This document shows, in pieces, positions 1 to 8,402 of a stretch of DNA of 64,000 nt; positions within the stretch are counted from its first letter, which is position 1; each line of letters starts with the position of its first letter. The DNA comes from CALGDE01 sp964655355 (GTDB lineage Bacteria > Cyanobacteriota > Cyanobacteriia > CACIAM-69d): assembly GCA_964655355.1 (NCBI GenBank), contig CAZZMD010000020.1, forward strand, positions 1 through 64,000, read 5' to 3'. The notes under the pieces are model-generated. The model saw only the letters and a list, made by a program, of their open reading frames with translations, ran no database searches and was not told the origin of the DNA. A program made the translations under genes and the position numbers.

Positions 1-1011
1 GTGCGTCGCGGGGTCCTCTGGGGTGGGGGTAGGTTGGAAGGGTGGGGGGGGGGGTGGAGGGGGGATGGGGGGGAGCGGGGGGGGGGTGGCGGTGGGGGGG
101 GGGGGGGGGCTGGGTTCTACCGCTGGTGTGATGTTGCCCTGGGCCATGATGTCCCGGATGGCTTCTAGGCGCACCACCAGCCCGGCGGCGCCGTTGCGAT
201 CCAGCTCTTGAATCAGGTCCTCGGCGCTGCTGTCGGTGTAGGCGGTCTCGATGGAAAATTCCACCACTTGGGGAAGGTTATCGAGTTCCGCTGACACGGC
301 TTCCAGTTCCCCTGGGTTAACCACCGTGTAGGACAGCCCTTCCGGGAGTTCCTCAAAGGCGACTTCTTCGCCGTCCCGGGGAATTTCCACGTTGGCGGGG
401 TTGTCCTGATATTCCGTTTTAACCAATTTGGTGGCGTCCCGATCTAGGAATGGGGATTGGCGCAGGAGCAATAAAAATTCGCCGATCGCATCCACGGAAG
501 AGGCGTTCCCGGCAATGGTGATTTTCTTCTTGGGGGGAGGGGGCAGGGCTTCCCCTTCCGCTGGTTGCGCGGTTGTCCGCGGTAGCTCCGGGGCCTCTTC
601 CTGCATGGTTTGGACCTGGACGCCGACCGGGAGGCGATCGCGGATGTCGCCGAGGATGGCGGACCAGGCGCGAATTTGGTCAAATACCCCGACCAACGCT
701 TGGGTCTGTTTGCGGATAATGCCGATTTCGGCCTGGGCCCGTTCCGCTTCGTTAATCTGTGCCTGCAGATCGCTTAACTCGTCGTCCAGGGTGAGTTGCT
801 GGCTTTCCAGTTTGTTCATCTCGAAATTGAGATATAGGAATGCGCCCCCTACAATCCCCAGTGCTGCTAGGGCACCGGCGACTCCCAGGTAGAGCGGGGT
901 TTGTCCGTCGAGGCTGATCCCTTTTTTGGCTTGTTTCTTGGCAGCGGCTGGCTTGCCCCCGCCCTGGAATTCGGGGCGATCCTTGAGAAAATTTACATTA
1001 AGGCTGTACAT
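1..1011 (-). CDS. pilN: Type IV pilus inner-membrane assembly protein PilN (3' end outside window)
   Basis: Open reading frame on the minus strand from ATG at 1011 with no stop before base 1, so the C-terminus is missing. Residues 1-40 are a short cytoplasmic segment (starts MYSLNVNFLKDRPEF), about 41-63 form one membrane helix, and about 65-110 look like a coiled coil, followed by a periplasmic domain: the PilN layout. It lies 77 bp downstream of pilM on the same strand, the usual pilMN order. In the type IV pilus PilN binds PilM by its cytoplasmic tail and forms the alignment complex with PilO. The C-terminal part (bases 1-110) is an unusual proline-rich tail encoded by G/C homopolymers; frame accuracy there depends on correct base calling. 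Confidence 0.85.
   Translation of the reverse strand, partial: MYSLNVNFLKDRPEFQGGGKPAAAKKQAKKGISLDGQTPLYLGVAGALAALGIVGGAFLYLNFEMNKLESQQLTLDDELSDLQAQINEAERAQAEIGIIRKQTQALVGVFDQIRAWSAILGDIRDRLPVGVQVQTMQEEAPELPRTTAQPAEGEALPPPPKKKITIAGNASSVDAIGEFLLLLRQSPFLDRDATKLVKTEYQDNPANVEIPRDGEEVAFEELPEGLSYTVVNPGELEAVSAELDNLPQVVEFSIETAYTDSSAEDLIQELDRNGAAGLVVRLEAIRDIMAQGNITPAVEPSPPPPPTATPPPLPPIPPPPPPPPFQPTPTPEDPATH
94..109. repeat. 16-base G homopolymer inside pilN
   Basis: Sixteen consecutive G on the plus strand (C on the coding strand) within the proline-rich tail of pilN, flanked by further G-runs at 43-54 and 77-86. A length change by one base would shift the pilN reading frame. Confidence 0.9.
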
Positions 1012-1088
1012 GGCAATGATGACGGGCAGTGATTAAACCCTGGCATTGAACTGTCGAAAATAAATCCCAGGATTCGAAAGCCAGGTTC

Positions 1089-2243
1089 TTAAGCCCCGGC
1101 GGCTTTTTCATCAACGGTTTCCCGCAGGCCCAAGCCTAGCACGACCCCAAATCCGGACCGTTGGCTATAGGCGATCGCGTCGTCTCCCTCGATTCCTAGG
1201 GCATCGACGGGGTCAACGCGACTGGTGGGAATGTTGAGGCGACTGTTGAAGAATTGGTCGGCATCTCCAATGGCTGCCCCCGGTCCCGCTAACAATAATT
1301 GGACGATTTCTAGCTCTTCGCTTTGGTTGAGATAGAAGTCGATGGAGCGGCGCAGTTCGTCGGATAGTTCCCCCATCATTTTTACGATCGCCGCGTTGCC
1401 GGGGTTCATGCCGGTGGTGCCGGTGCCTACGGAGCTGTCGCTGGTGATGGGGACTACCATTTCCATGAGCAGCTCCGTATCTCGGCTGGGGGGCATGTTC
1501 ATGGCCCGGTTCAGGGCTTCTTGGATTTGATAGGTGCCCAGGGGGACGGTCCGGGAGAATTGCGGTACGCCGTTGACGATGATGGCAATTTCGGTGCTGT
1601 CGAATTCAATGTCGAGGAGCACGACCGCTTGCTCTGGGGTGTAGGCCCGAAGCTGGTCGCGAATGGTGCGAATGAGGGCAAAGCTGGCAATTTCTAGGGA
1701 TTTGATTTGTAGTCCAGCTTGCTCGAAGGTGTCGAGGTAGGTGTCGGTGACTTCTCGACGGGTGGCGACCAACAGCACCTGGACTTTCTCGATGCCGTCT
1801 TCATCGGTGAAGTAGCCCAGTTTTTGATAGTCCACGTCCGCTTCTTCCCGCGGGAAGGGCAGGTATAGACCCGCTTCCTGATTCATAAAATCCCGCAGTT
1901 CGTCATCGTTCAATTCCGCGGGGACGGGAATCAAGCGAATAACCGCTTCTCGACCGGGGATGGCGGTGGCGATTTGTTTGACTTTGACTCGGCTGTCGTC
2001 AATCACCGCCTGGATTAATTCCGCTAGGGCAGGGGGATCAAGAATAGTACCTTCGTCGATGACTCCTTCTGGCACAGGTACCGAGGAGAGGACGTTGAGT
2101 TTGTATTTCTGCCCTTTGCGCTGTACCTGGGCTAGGTTTATGCGATCGGGGGCGACTTCAATCCCGATACCTTGTTTTCCGCCGCCAACGAGGCCACTTA
2201 TGGCATCGGTTAGTGGCGCGATTAAATTTCCAACGGCGTTCAT
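1089..2243 (-). CDS. pilM: Type IV pilus assembly protein PilM
   Basis: 384 residues, full length for PilM. It has the actin-like ATPase fold: an N-terminal phosphate-type segment (GIGIEVAPDRINLAQV, about residues 25-40), a second one around residue 205 (VVLLDIEFDSTEIAIIV) and a late glycine segment (LLLAGPGAAIGD). PilM is a cytoplasmic ring protein that docks to the PilN tail and couples the motor to the pilus base, serving motility and natural transformation in cyanobacteria. ATG at 2243 is the first start. pilN follows 77 bp downstream; pilO and pilQ would be expected beyond the left edge. No sign of damage. Confidence 0.93.
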   Translation of the reverse strand: MNAVGNLIAPLTDAISGLVGGGKQGIGIEVAPDRINLAQVQRKGQKYKLNVLSSVPVPEGVIDEGTILDPPALAELIQAVIDDSRVKVKQIATAIPGREAVIRLIPVPAELNDDELRDFMNQEAGLYLPFPREEADVDYQKLGYFTDEDGIEKVQVLLVATRREVTDTYLDTFEQAGLQIKSLEIASFALIRTIRDQLRAYTPEQAVVLLDIEFDSTEIAIIVNGVPQFSRTVPLGTYQIQEALNRAMNMPPSRDTELLMEMVVPITSDSSVGTGTTGMNPGNAAIVKMMGELSDELRRSIDFYLNQSEELEIVQLLLAGPGAAIGDADQFFNSRLNIPTSRVDPVDALGIEGDDAIAYSQRSGFGVVLGLGLRETVDEKAAGA

Positions 2244-2409
2244 GTGGTGGTGCCCTCAACCCTTTGTCCCAAGGTGTTTGGTCGCTTGCAAATGGATGCT
2301 TGACGGATGACCTAACCGGGGATGCTATCTAATCTAATCTACAATCCTGAAATTGCTAGGGGTCTTTCCTGAGTAACGGTGAGCGGCTGCCATAATTTAT
2401 GGCCCATTG

Positions 2410-2447
2410 GGCGACCGATTGGGTGATCTACTAGGCGACCGATTGGG
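2410..2447. repeat. Direct repeat, 14-nt unit twice
   Basis: GGCGACCGATTGGG occurs at 2410-2423 and again at 2434-2447, separated by 10 bp, in the region between the divergent genes pilM and the binding protein at 2483. Nothing else recognisable is seen in this spacer. Confidence 0.7.
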
Positions 2448-2482
2448 GACGCACTCGGTGACTATTGCGGGGAGGTTTTAGG

Positions 2483-3823
2483 GTGGGATTGATGGGGTTT
2501 TATCGATTGAATCGGTTGGGAGCGGCGGGGAAGCGATCGCTGCGGTGGGTGGCTTGGATGCTGGTGGGGGTGGCCCTGAGTTGGTTGGTGAGTTGTGGTT
2601 CACCGGGGGGCTCGACGGCGGATGATAATACGCTGGATTTTTGGACGATGCAGCTCCAGCCTAAGTTCACAGAGTATTTCGAGGCGCTGATTGAGGAGTT
2701 TGAGGGCACTCATCCGGGGATTACGGTGAAGTGGTTGGATGTGCCTTGGGCGGCGATGGAGAGCAAAATTTTGACGTCGGTGTCGGCGGGGACGGGACCG
2801 GATGTGGTGAATTTAAATCCGACCTTTGCGTCGAAATTGGCGGAGCGGAATGCGTGGATGGATTTGGGCGATCGCCTAGACGAGTCGACCCAAGCGACCT
2901 ATTTGGACAATATTTGGCAGGCGGCAAAGCTGGAAGGACAGTCTTTTTCGTTGCCTTGGTATTTGACGACGCGCTTAACAATTTTTAACAAAGAAATCCT
3001 CTCGGAGGCGGGAATTGAGGCTCCGCCGACCAATTACGAGGAGTTGGCGGCGATGGCGGCCCAGGTGCGGGAGAAGACGGGAAAATATGCCTTTTTTGTG
3101 ACGTTTGTGCCGGGTGATTCTGGGGAGGTGTTGGAGTCCCTGGTGCAGATGGGGGTGACCCTGGTGGACGATGAGGGGAGGGCGGCGTTTGATTCTCCGG
3201 AGGGGAAGCGGGCGTTTGAGTTTTGGGTGGACCTTTACAAAGATGGGCTGTTGCCGAGGGAGTCGTTGACCCAGGGGCACCGTCGGGCAATTGATCTCTA
3301 TCAGTCGGGCCAGACGGCGATTTTGTCCTCGAGTCCAGAGTTTATGGGGGCGATCGCGACGAATGCGCCGAGTGTGGCGGCGGTGTCGGGGGCAGCGCCG
3401 CAAATTTCGGGCGAGACGGGCAAGGTGTCGGCGGCGATGATGACGTTGGTGGTGCCGAAGAAGACGAATCAGCCGGAGCTGGCGGCGGCGTTTGCGGCGT
3501 TTGTGACCAATAGCGCTAATCAGTTGGCGTTTGCGAAGGCGGCGAATGTGTTGCCGTCTCAAAAGGAAGCGCTGGAAACGTTGCGCGGTGAATTGAACGA
3601 GGCGGCAGCGGCGGCGACGGGGGAGGATACGGAGTCAAAGTTGATGCAGGCGCGGCAGTTGAGCGCGGAGCAGTTGACCAAAGCAGACGTTTTGCTGCCT
3701 CCCATCCGAAATATCAAGGATTTACAGCAGATCATCTACGAAAACTTGCAGGCGGCCATGTTGGATGAAAAAACGGTGGATGAGGCGATCGCTGATGCGG
3801 CGGCTGACTGGAATCGGGGCTAG
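2483..3823 (+). CDS. Extracellular solute-binding lipoprotein, family 1 (sugar type)
   Basis: About 446 residues. A basic N-terminus and hydrophobic stretch end in a lipobox (WLVSC, about residue 36), so the mature protein is probably lipid-anchored outside the inner membrane. The rest matches the SBP_bac_1 fold of sugar ABC transporters: 'LDFWTMQLQPKFTEYFEALI' near the mature N-terminus, 'GTGPDVVNLNP' and 'LVVPKKTNQPELAAAFAAFV' near the C-terminus. GTG at 2483 is chosen because GGAGG (2471-2475) lies 7 nt upstream; ATG at 2492 is the alternative. No permease or ATPase gene is adjacent, so its partners lie elsewhere. The ligand cannot be read from sequence; oligosaccharide or glucosylglycerol-type compatible solutes are possibilities only. 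Confidence 0.85.
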   Translation: MGLMGFYRLNRLGAAGKRSLRWVAWMLVGVALSWLVSCGSPGGSTADDNTLDFWTMQLQPKFTEYFEALIEEFEGTHPGITVKWLDVPWAAMESKILTSVSAGTGPDVVNLNPTFASKLAERNAWMDLGDRLDESTQATYLDNIWQAAKLEGQSFSLPWYLTTRLTIFNKEILSEAGIEAPPTNYEELAAMAAQVREKTGKYAFFVTFVPGDSGEVLESLVQMGVTLVDDEGRAAFDSPEGKRAFEFWVDLYKDGLLPRESLTQGHRRAIDLYQSGQTAILSSSPEFMGAIATNAPSVAAVSGAAPQISGETGKVSAAMMTLVVPKKTNQPELAAAFAAFVTNSANQLAFAKAANVLPSQKEALETLRGELNEAAAAATGEDTESKLMQARQLSAEQLTKADVLLPPIRNIKDLQQIIYENLQAAMLDEKTVDEAIADAAADWNRG

Positions 3824-3925
3824 GAAATTGGGGTTAGTGGGGTGCGCTAGAGGGGTGCGTTAAGATAGCCGATGGTTAGCGATGACCCGGCGTTCTGGCG
3901 TCAATTTCGGGCGATCGCCACCCTA

Positions 3926-3999
3926 GGGGCTGTGGCTCAGCTGGATAGAGCAAGCGCCTCCTAAGCGCTAGGCCGCGGGTTCGAATCCCGCCAGTCCCG
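3926..3999 (+). tRNA. tRNA-Arg (anticodon CCT)
   Basis: 74-nt cloverleaf. The acceptor stem pairs GGGGCTG (3926-3932) with CAGTCCC (3992-3998), one G-T wobble included; the T arm reads GCGGGTTCGAATCCCGC. The anticodon stem AGCGC/GCGCT encloses the loop CTCCTAA, so the anticodon is CCT and reads AGG arginine codons. The 3' CCA is not encoded, as is common in cyanobacteria. Confidence 0.95.
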
Positions 4000-4139
4000 T
4001 TTAATTGATTTTCGATGATTTCCGATTGAGCCAAGCCAATCTATGACCCCGACCGCGCCGCTTTTGAGGGGGGCGGTGCTGTTTTCCGTTTGCCACAATG
4101 GGAGGCGATGGGAAATTTTGTGGGGGGAGAGTGGTCCGT

Positions 4140-4889
4140 ATGGCGACCTTCGATAAAAGTAGTGGCGTTTTTGCCCAGTTACAGGGGGGGCTGATTGTTT
4201 CCTGCCAATGTCCCTATGGCTCCCCCACTAACGATCCGGCGGTGATTGCGGCCATGGCGATCGCCTCCCTAAATAATGGTGCCGTCGGCGTACGGATTGA
4301 ATCGCCGGAACGGGTGGCCGCCGTCCGTGCCCTAACGGATCAGCCCATTATTGGCCTCTGGAAAAAGACATTTCCCGACAGCGAAGTCTATATCACGCCT
4401 CAGTTTGCCCATGCCCAGGCGATCGCCGAAGCGGGGGCGGATTTGATTGCGATCGATGCCACCCAACGGCCCCGACCAGGCGGTGAAGTGTTGGCCGATG
4501 TCATCCGCCGTATCCATGAGGATCTGGGGAAGCCGGTTATGGCGGATATTGATACGGTTGCCTCGGCGGAAGGGGCGATCGCGGCGGGGGCGGATTGTGT
4601 GGGCACCACCCTATTTGGCTATACCGGTGAGACAAAAGGCCATAAGCCACCGGGCTGGGATGTGCTCAAACTTTGTTCTCAGTCTTTGTCCGTGCCGGTC
4701 CTGTGTGAAGGGGGGATCCACTCTGCTGCTATGGCTCGCCAAGCGTTAGATCTGGGGGCCTGGGCAACGGTGGTGGGGACGGCAATTACGGGGATTGATC
4801 TACAGGTTCAAGCCTACTGTCAGGCCATGGCGACCCGTTCTCCTAAGCCGACTGGGGCAGAACACCTACGCAGGATTCCAAATGATTAG
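4140..4889 (+). CDS. nanE: Putative N-acetylmannosamine-6-phosphate 2-epimerase
   Basis: 249 residues with a TIM-barrel layout typical of NanE: 'GLIVSCQCP' at strand 1, 'GAVGVRIESPERVAAVR' near residue 50, 'PIIGLWKKTFPDSEVYITP', 'DLIAIDATQRPRP', 'VMADIDTVASAEGAIAAGAD' and the phosphate loop 'VLCEGGIHSA...VVGTAIT'. The family converts ManNAc-6-P to GlcNAc-6-P in sialic acid and amino-sugar use. ATG at 4140 is preferred to ATG 4098 because a GGGGGGAGAG stretch (about 4122-4131) is suitably placed and family similarity starts there. Its 3' end overlaps the convergent gene at 4843 by 47 bp. No nanA or nanK is nearby, so its role here may be in cell-wall amino-sugar turnover. Confidence 0.88.
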   Translation: MATFDKSSGVFAQLQGGLIVSCQCPYGSPTNDPAVIAAMAIASLNNGAVGVRIESPERVAAVRALTDQPIIGLWKKTFPDSEVYITPQFAHAQAIAEAGADLIAIDATQRPRPGGEVLADVIRRIHEDLGKPVMADIDTVASAEGAIAAGADCVGTTLFGYTGETKGHKPPGWDVLKLCSQSLSVPVLCEGGIHSAAMARQALDLGAWATVVGTAITGIDLQVQAYCQAMATRSPKPTGAEHLRRIPND

Positions 4890-5181
4890 CCTGATGAAGC
4901 GCCTTTGTATCTAGGGCCGTTACCGCGACGGGGACTAGGGAGCGGGCTTCCCACTCAGCGCCGACTAATTGACTCAGCCAGAGACGATATTCCTGACTCA
5001 ACACCTGATCGTCCTTCATCAGGGCCCCCTGAACTTCCTCTAGGGACTGACCCTGGGCGATCGCGCCATTAATGACCCCCGTTACCGCCTGCAAAATCGC
5101 TGCCACATAATCCTCGGTGGAGCGAGTTGGACCCCGAGAGTCATAATCTACAATCGCGCTGTACCATTCCGGCAAAACCAT
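4843..5181 (-). CDS. Small conserved-looking hypothetical protein
   Basis: 112 residues from ATG 5181; a longer reading from TTG 5211 is possible. The protein begins MVLPEWYSAIVDYDSRGPTR and has an acidic helical middle with 'VLSQEYRLWLSQLVGAEWEARS'. No signal peptide, membrane helix or known motif was recognised. It is convergent with nanE and overlaps its 3' end by 47 bp, so one of the two C-termini evolved under double coding constraint, or this C-terminus is an extension caused by loss of a stop. Function unknown; coding status supported by length and sensible amino-acid composition only. Confidence 0.6.
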   Translation of the reverse strand: MVLPEWYSAIVDYDSRGPTRSTEDYVAAILQAVTGVINGAIAQGQSLEEVQGALMKDDQVLSQEYRLWLSQLVGAEWEARSLVPVAVTALDTKALHQANHLESCVGVLPQSA

Positions 5182-5767
5182 AACCACTGCAACCGCCTGA
5201 ACTGTTTTCAAAGAAATAATTAGTATGAAATATCATTAAGATTATTAATGCCTAACGATGGCTGCACCATAGCGCATTATGAGCAAACTGGGGGATGGCT
5301 TGGGATTGTCTTAATGATGTGTATCGTCTCCCCTGCGCAGGGCTGCCCTCCAAAACACGGCACGGGCGGCATTGGGCGTCCAGAGGGGCGCTACATTGTC
5401 ATGATTTTGCGTGGACTGGGAGGAACGATGGCTCGCAGTTTCCCCTTGCTGCCGACCCGGTTTTAGAATGCCCCACGAGTCGACGCGAAGCATCTCTCCA
5501 TAGACCATTTCGTGAATTGCCCCTTGGGGGGTTTATAAATTGCTCGTTTTATTTATTAGTGCCCCGCTGGGGTTTATTGGTGTCCCGTTGGGGCTTATTG
5601 GTGTCCCGTTGGGGTTTATTGGTGCCCCGTTGGGGCTTTTCTGATGCTTTGTGACAGTGTGCTGCCTTAGACTGTCTTGAAAATGGTTTTTTAACTCGTT
5701 TTCCTTGGCAGTCTGTGTCGGACTCCCTCTGCTCCTCCACCCGCCCAGTTATTTTCCCCAAGTCCCC
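5182..5767. other. Intergenic region of about 585 bp
   Basis: No credible gene is seen. It separates the unknown gene (4843-5181, minus) from cruA (plus) and should hold the promoters of both. The only clear structure is the 21-nt tandem repeat at 5560-5640. Short readings across it, including one that turns the repeat into RWGLLVS units, lack any coding signature. Confidence 0.7.
5560..5640. repeat. 21-nt tandem repeat, four copies, each a small hairpin
   Basis: Units start at 5560, 5581, 5602 and 5623; the last is truncated to 18 nt. Each contains a palindrome of type CCCCGTTGGGG followed by TTTATTGG or CTTATTGG. A degenerate fifth unit (CCCCTTGGGGGGTTTATAAA) lies upstream at about 5518-5539. 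Changes between units partly keep the C/G pairing. It lies 128 bp before the cruA start. Confidence 0.9.
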
Positions 5768-7882
5768 ATGAAACAACTGCTTTACCGCGAAGTGCCTACG
5801 CCTGATACAAATGCAGTCTGTGAATGGTTGCAGGGGGAGTTTCAGGGGTCGGTGGGCACAACGGTGGGGACCGAGTCGGGATTTCGTTGGTATGGCCCGG
5901 GTAAGGGGGTGGATCGCCAGTCCCCGGCGGATGCGGATTTGGTGGGCTGTGTCTGGACGGTTCAGCGAACGACTTACATAAAAGTATTCCGGTGGGCGGC
6001 GATGGCACTGCCTGAGGAGCGCACAGTGTTGGTGGAGTTGGAGCGGGGGTTGAGCGATCGCTTCCCGGCCACTTATCCTGAGCCGCCGGAGATTGACCTC
6101 AGCAAAGACTCAATTTTTGATGCTTTGGAGGCGCAGTATCCCCGGACGGTGAAGTATTTCCGCAAGATGCCGAAGGGGGAGTTTGATCTGACTCGGGCCT
6201 ATTGGTGGGAGCGGCGTTGGCGGGAGGGGGTGCGATCGCCCCAGAATCCGAAAATTGTCGTGGAGCGATCGGCAGGGAATTTACCGACGGGGGATGGAGC
6301 GTCTGACCAGAATTTTGATCTGATTTATGTGGGGGGTGCCCTGGGGGTGGTCCATGCGGCGGCGATGGCCCGGTTGGGCTATCGGGTGTTGTTGTTGGAG
6401 CGGATGCCCTTTGGGCGGATGAATCGGGAGTGGAATATTTCCCGCGCTGAGTTCCAGAGTTTGATTGATTTGGGGCTGTTTACGGCGGAAGAGTTTGAAA
6501 GCGTGATTGCTTGTGAATATAAGGATGGGTTTCACAAGTTTTTTGATGCGAATAATCCGCCCCAGTCCCGGGCGAATGTGCTGCATACCCCGACGGTACT
6601 GAATGTGGCGATCGCGGCGGATCGGTTTATTCAGCTTTGTGGCGAGAAGTTGACGGCGGCGGGGGGGGAAATTTGGGATGAGACGGAGTTTCAACGGGCG
6701 GAGATTTTTGATGATGGCACGTTGATTACGGCGACCCATTTACCGACGGGGCAGGGACGACGGGCGACGGGGCGGTTGTTGGTGGATGCGATGGGGACGG
6801 CGTCGCCGATCGCTTGGCAGCTTAATCAGGGGCGTCCGTTTGATAGTGTTTGTCCGACGGTTGGGGCGGTGATTAATTCGGGGTTTGCGCCGGAGGTGTG
6901 GGACCAAACCTATGGGGATGTGCTGTTTAGCCATGGGGATATTTCCCGCGGCCGGCAGCTTATCTGGGAGCTGTTCCCGGCGGAGGATGGCGCGTTGACG
7001 GTGTATCTCTTCCACTATCACCAGGTGAATGAGCAAAATCCTGGATCCCTTCTGGAGATGTACGAGGACTTTTTTACGATCCTGCCGGAGTATCGTCGCT
7101 GCGATATGGATGCCCTGGAGTGGGGGAAGGCGACCTTTGGGTATATTCCCGGTTATTTCAGCCTGGGTGAGGGCGATCGCACGGTTGCGTTTGACCGCCT
7201 GGTTGCCCTGGGGGATGCGGCGTCGTTGCAGTCGCCGCTAGTGTTTACCGGCTTTGGCTCGATGGTGCGTAACCTCAGTCGATTGGTGGATTTATTTGAC
7301 ACGGCGCTGCGCCATAATCTGTTGGCGGCGAAACAGCTGGAGCAGGTGCGAGCCTATCAAAGCAATATTGCCGTGACCTGGATGTTCTCCAAGGGCATGA
7401 TGGTGCCCACCGGGCGGCAGCTTCCGCCCCAACGGGTGAATGCGATGCTGAATACTTTCTTTGGGTTGTTGGCGGATGCGGATCCTGAGGTTGCCGATGA
7501 CTTTATTAAGGATCGGGGCCAGTGGACGACGTTTAATCAGTTGGCCTTAACGGCGGCATGGCAAAATCCGACGCTGTTGTGGTGGATTTTTGATTCGGCG
7601 GGTCCGGTGGATTTATTGCGTTGGCTCGGGAGTTATCTGAGTTTTACGTGGGTCGCGTTTTTGGGGTGGCTGTTTGGCTGGCTGCCGGCGATCGCCCAAA
7701 GGCTTCAGTCCTGGTTAGAGCCAAAGTCTCCGGAAACCTGGTTCTGGCTATTGACCCGTAGCTATGCGTTGACCGATGGGTTGGGACGACCACAGCCCGT
7801 AAAACCGTTGCAGAGGCGATCGCACGCTAAATCCACGGAAACAGGGGAGGGCGATCGCGAGTTGGAGCGTTCGGTTCGGTAA
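5768..7882 (+). CDS. cruA: Lycopene cyclase, CruA type (FAD-dependent)
   Basis: 704 residues from ATG 5768; an upstream TTG (5705) is less likely. Residues 184-213 hold the dinucleotide-binding motif (DLIYVGGALGVVHAAAMAR), followed by 'RMPFGRMNREWNIS', close to the signature of the CruA/CruP family. CruA cyclises the ends of lycopene to give beta-carotene in green sulfur bacteria and many cyanobacteria; the CruP paralog has a related sequence, so a CruP assignment is not fully excluded, though the GGALG and NREWNIS form fits CruA better. Hydrophobic segments near residues 610-650 (from 'LLWWIFDSAGPVDLLRW') suggest membrane association. A TspO-like gene follows after 36 bp on the same strand. 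Confidence 0.82.
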   Translation: MKQLLYREVPTPDTNAVCEWLQGEFQGSVGTTVGTESGFRWYGPGKGVDRQSPADADLVGCVWTVQRTTYIKVFRWAAMALPEERTVLVELERGLSDRFPATYPEPPEIDLSKDSIFDALEAQYPRTVKYFRKMPKGEFDLTRAYWWERRWREGVRSPQNPKIVVERSAGNLPTGDGASDQNFDLIYVGGALGVVHAAAMARLGYRVLLLERMPFGRMNREWNISRAEFQSLIDLGLFTAEEFESVIACEYKDGFHKFFDANNPPQSRANVLHTPTVLNVAIAADRFIQLCGEKLTAAGGEIWDETEFQRAEIFDDGTLITATHLPTGQGRRATGRLLVDAMGTASPIAWQLNQGRPFDSVCPTVGAVINSGFAPEVWDQTYGDVLFSHGDISRGRQLIWELFPAEDGALTVYLFHYHQVNEQNPGSLLEMYEDFFTILPEYRRCDMDALEWGKATFGYIPGYFSLGEGDRTVAFDRLVALGDAASLQSPLVFTGFGSMVRNLSRLVDLFDTALRHNLLAAKQLEQVRAYQSNIAVTWMFSKGMMVPTGRQLPPQRVNAMLNTFFGLLADADPEVADDFIKDRGQWTTFNQLALTAAWQNPTLLWWIFDSAGPVDLLRWLGSYLSFTWVAFLGWLFGWLPAIAQRLQSWLEPKSPETWFWLLTRSYALTDGLGRPQPVKPLQRRSHAKSTETGEGDRELERSVR

Positions 7883-7918
7883 TGGAAGAATAATGAAGCG
7901 GCAATTGAGGCGAGACCG

Positions 7919-8392
7919 ATGATTCAGCCTTGGATGGTGATTGCGGGGGTGACCGTGGCGATCGCTAGTCTGTCCAGCGCGATCCGTCCCCAGGATATTC
8001 GGTGGTTTAACCGTCAGCGTCGGCCCGAGTGGTTAACGTTTGAGCGGTGGATTCCGGTGATTTGGAGCGTCATTTTTGTCGCTGGTGCCATCTCCGCCCA
8101 TGAGGTGTGGCAAGCGGAACCGGGACAGGCTAGCACTTGGGCTCGCATGGGCGGCTATGCCCTGTTAGAGCTATTGGTGATTGCCTATTCGCCGGTTATG
8201 TTTTGGTTGCGGAGCCTTTGGGTGGGGACGTTTATTGGCGGGATTGGTTGGATCTGGGGGCTTATCCTGACCCTATGGGTTGGTCCTGTTTCTACGACGG
8301 CGATCGCCTTTTTGATTCCCTATTTGCTCTGGGCTCCCATTGGGACGATTACGACCTGGCAGATGGCGAAGATTAATCGTGCCCGCTTCTAG
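7919..8392 (+). CDS. TspO/MBR-related tryptophan-rich membrane protein
   Basis: 157 residues with five predicted membrane helices and many tryptophans: residues 5-20, 45-60, 78-97, 99-120 and 124-142. The segment 'RRPEWLTFERWIPVIWSVIF' corresponds to the first loop and second helix of the TspO/MBR fold. TspO proteins bind porphyrins and other ligands and are linked to stress responses and tetrapyrrole handling. The gene directly follows cruA (36 bp), so the two are probably co-transcribed, which suggests a link with pigment metabolism. It is divergent enough from classic TspO that I leave the symbol blank. Confidence 0.72.
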   Translation: MIQPWMVIAGVTVAIASLSSAIRPQDIRWFNRQRRPEWLTFERWIPVIWSVIFVAGAISAHEVWQAEPGQASTWARMGGYALLELLVIAYSPVMFWLRSLWVGTFIGGIGWIWGLILTLWVGPVSTTAIAFLIPYLLWAPIGTITTWQMAKINRARF

Positions 8393-8402
8393 TGACCTGG
8401 AT

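Noticed and set aside
23..211. Glycine-rich plus-strand frame at the left edge
   Set aside because: It is the antisense reading of the pilN proline tail.
2975..3562. 195-codon Arg/His-rich minus-strand frame
   Set aside because: Shadow of the solute-binding protein gene, which has a signal peptide and family motifs.
5560..5640. CRISPR-like spacing of the 21-nt repeat
   Set aside because: Units are directly adjacent without spacers and no cas gene is near.
5295..5654. 119-codon frame containing RWGLLVS repeats
   Set aside because: Only the 21-nt repeat keeps it open; no ribosome-binding site or conserved sequence, and the repeat units look like RNA hairpins.
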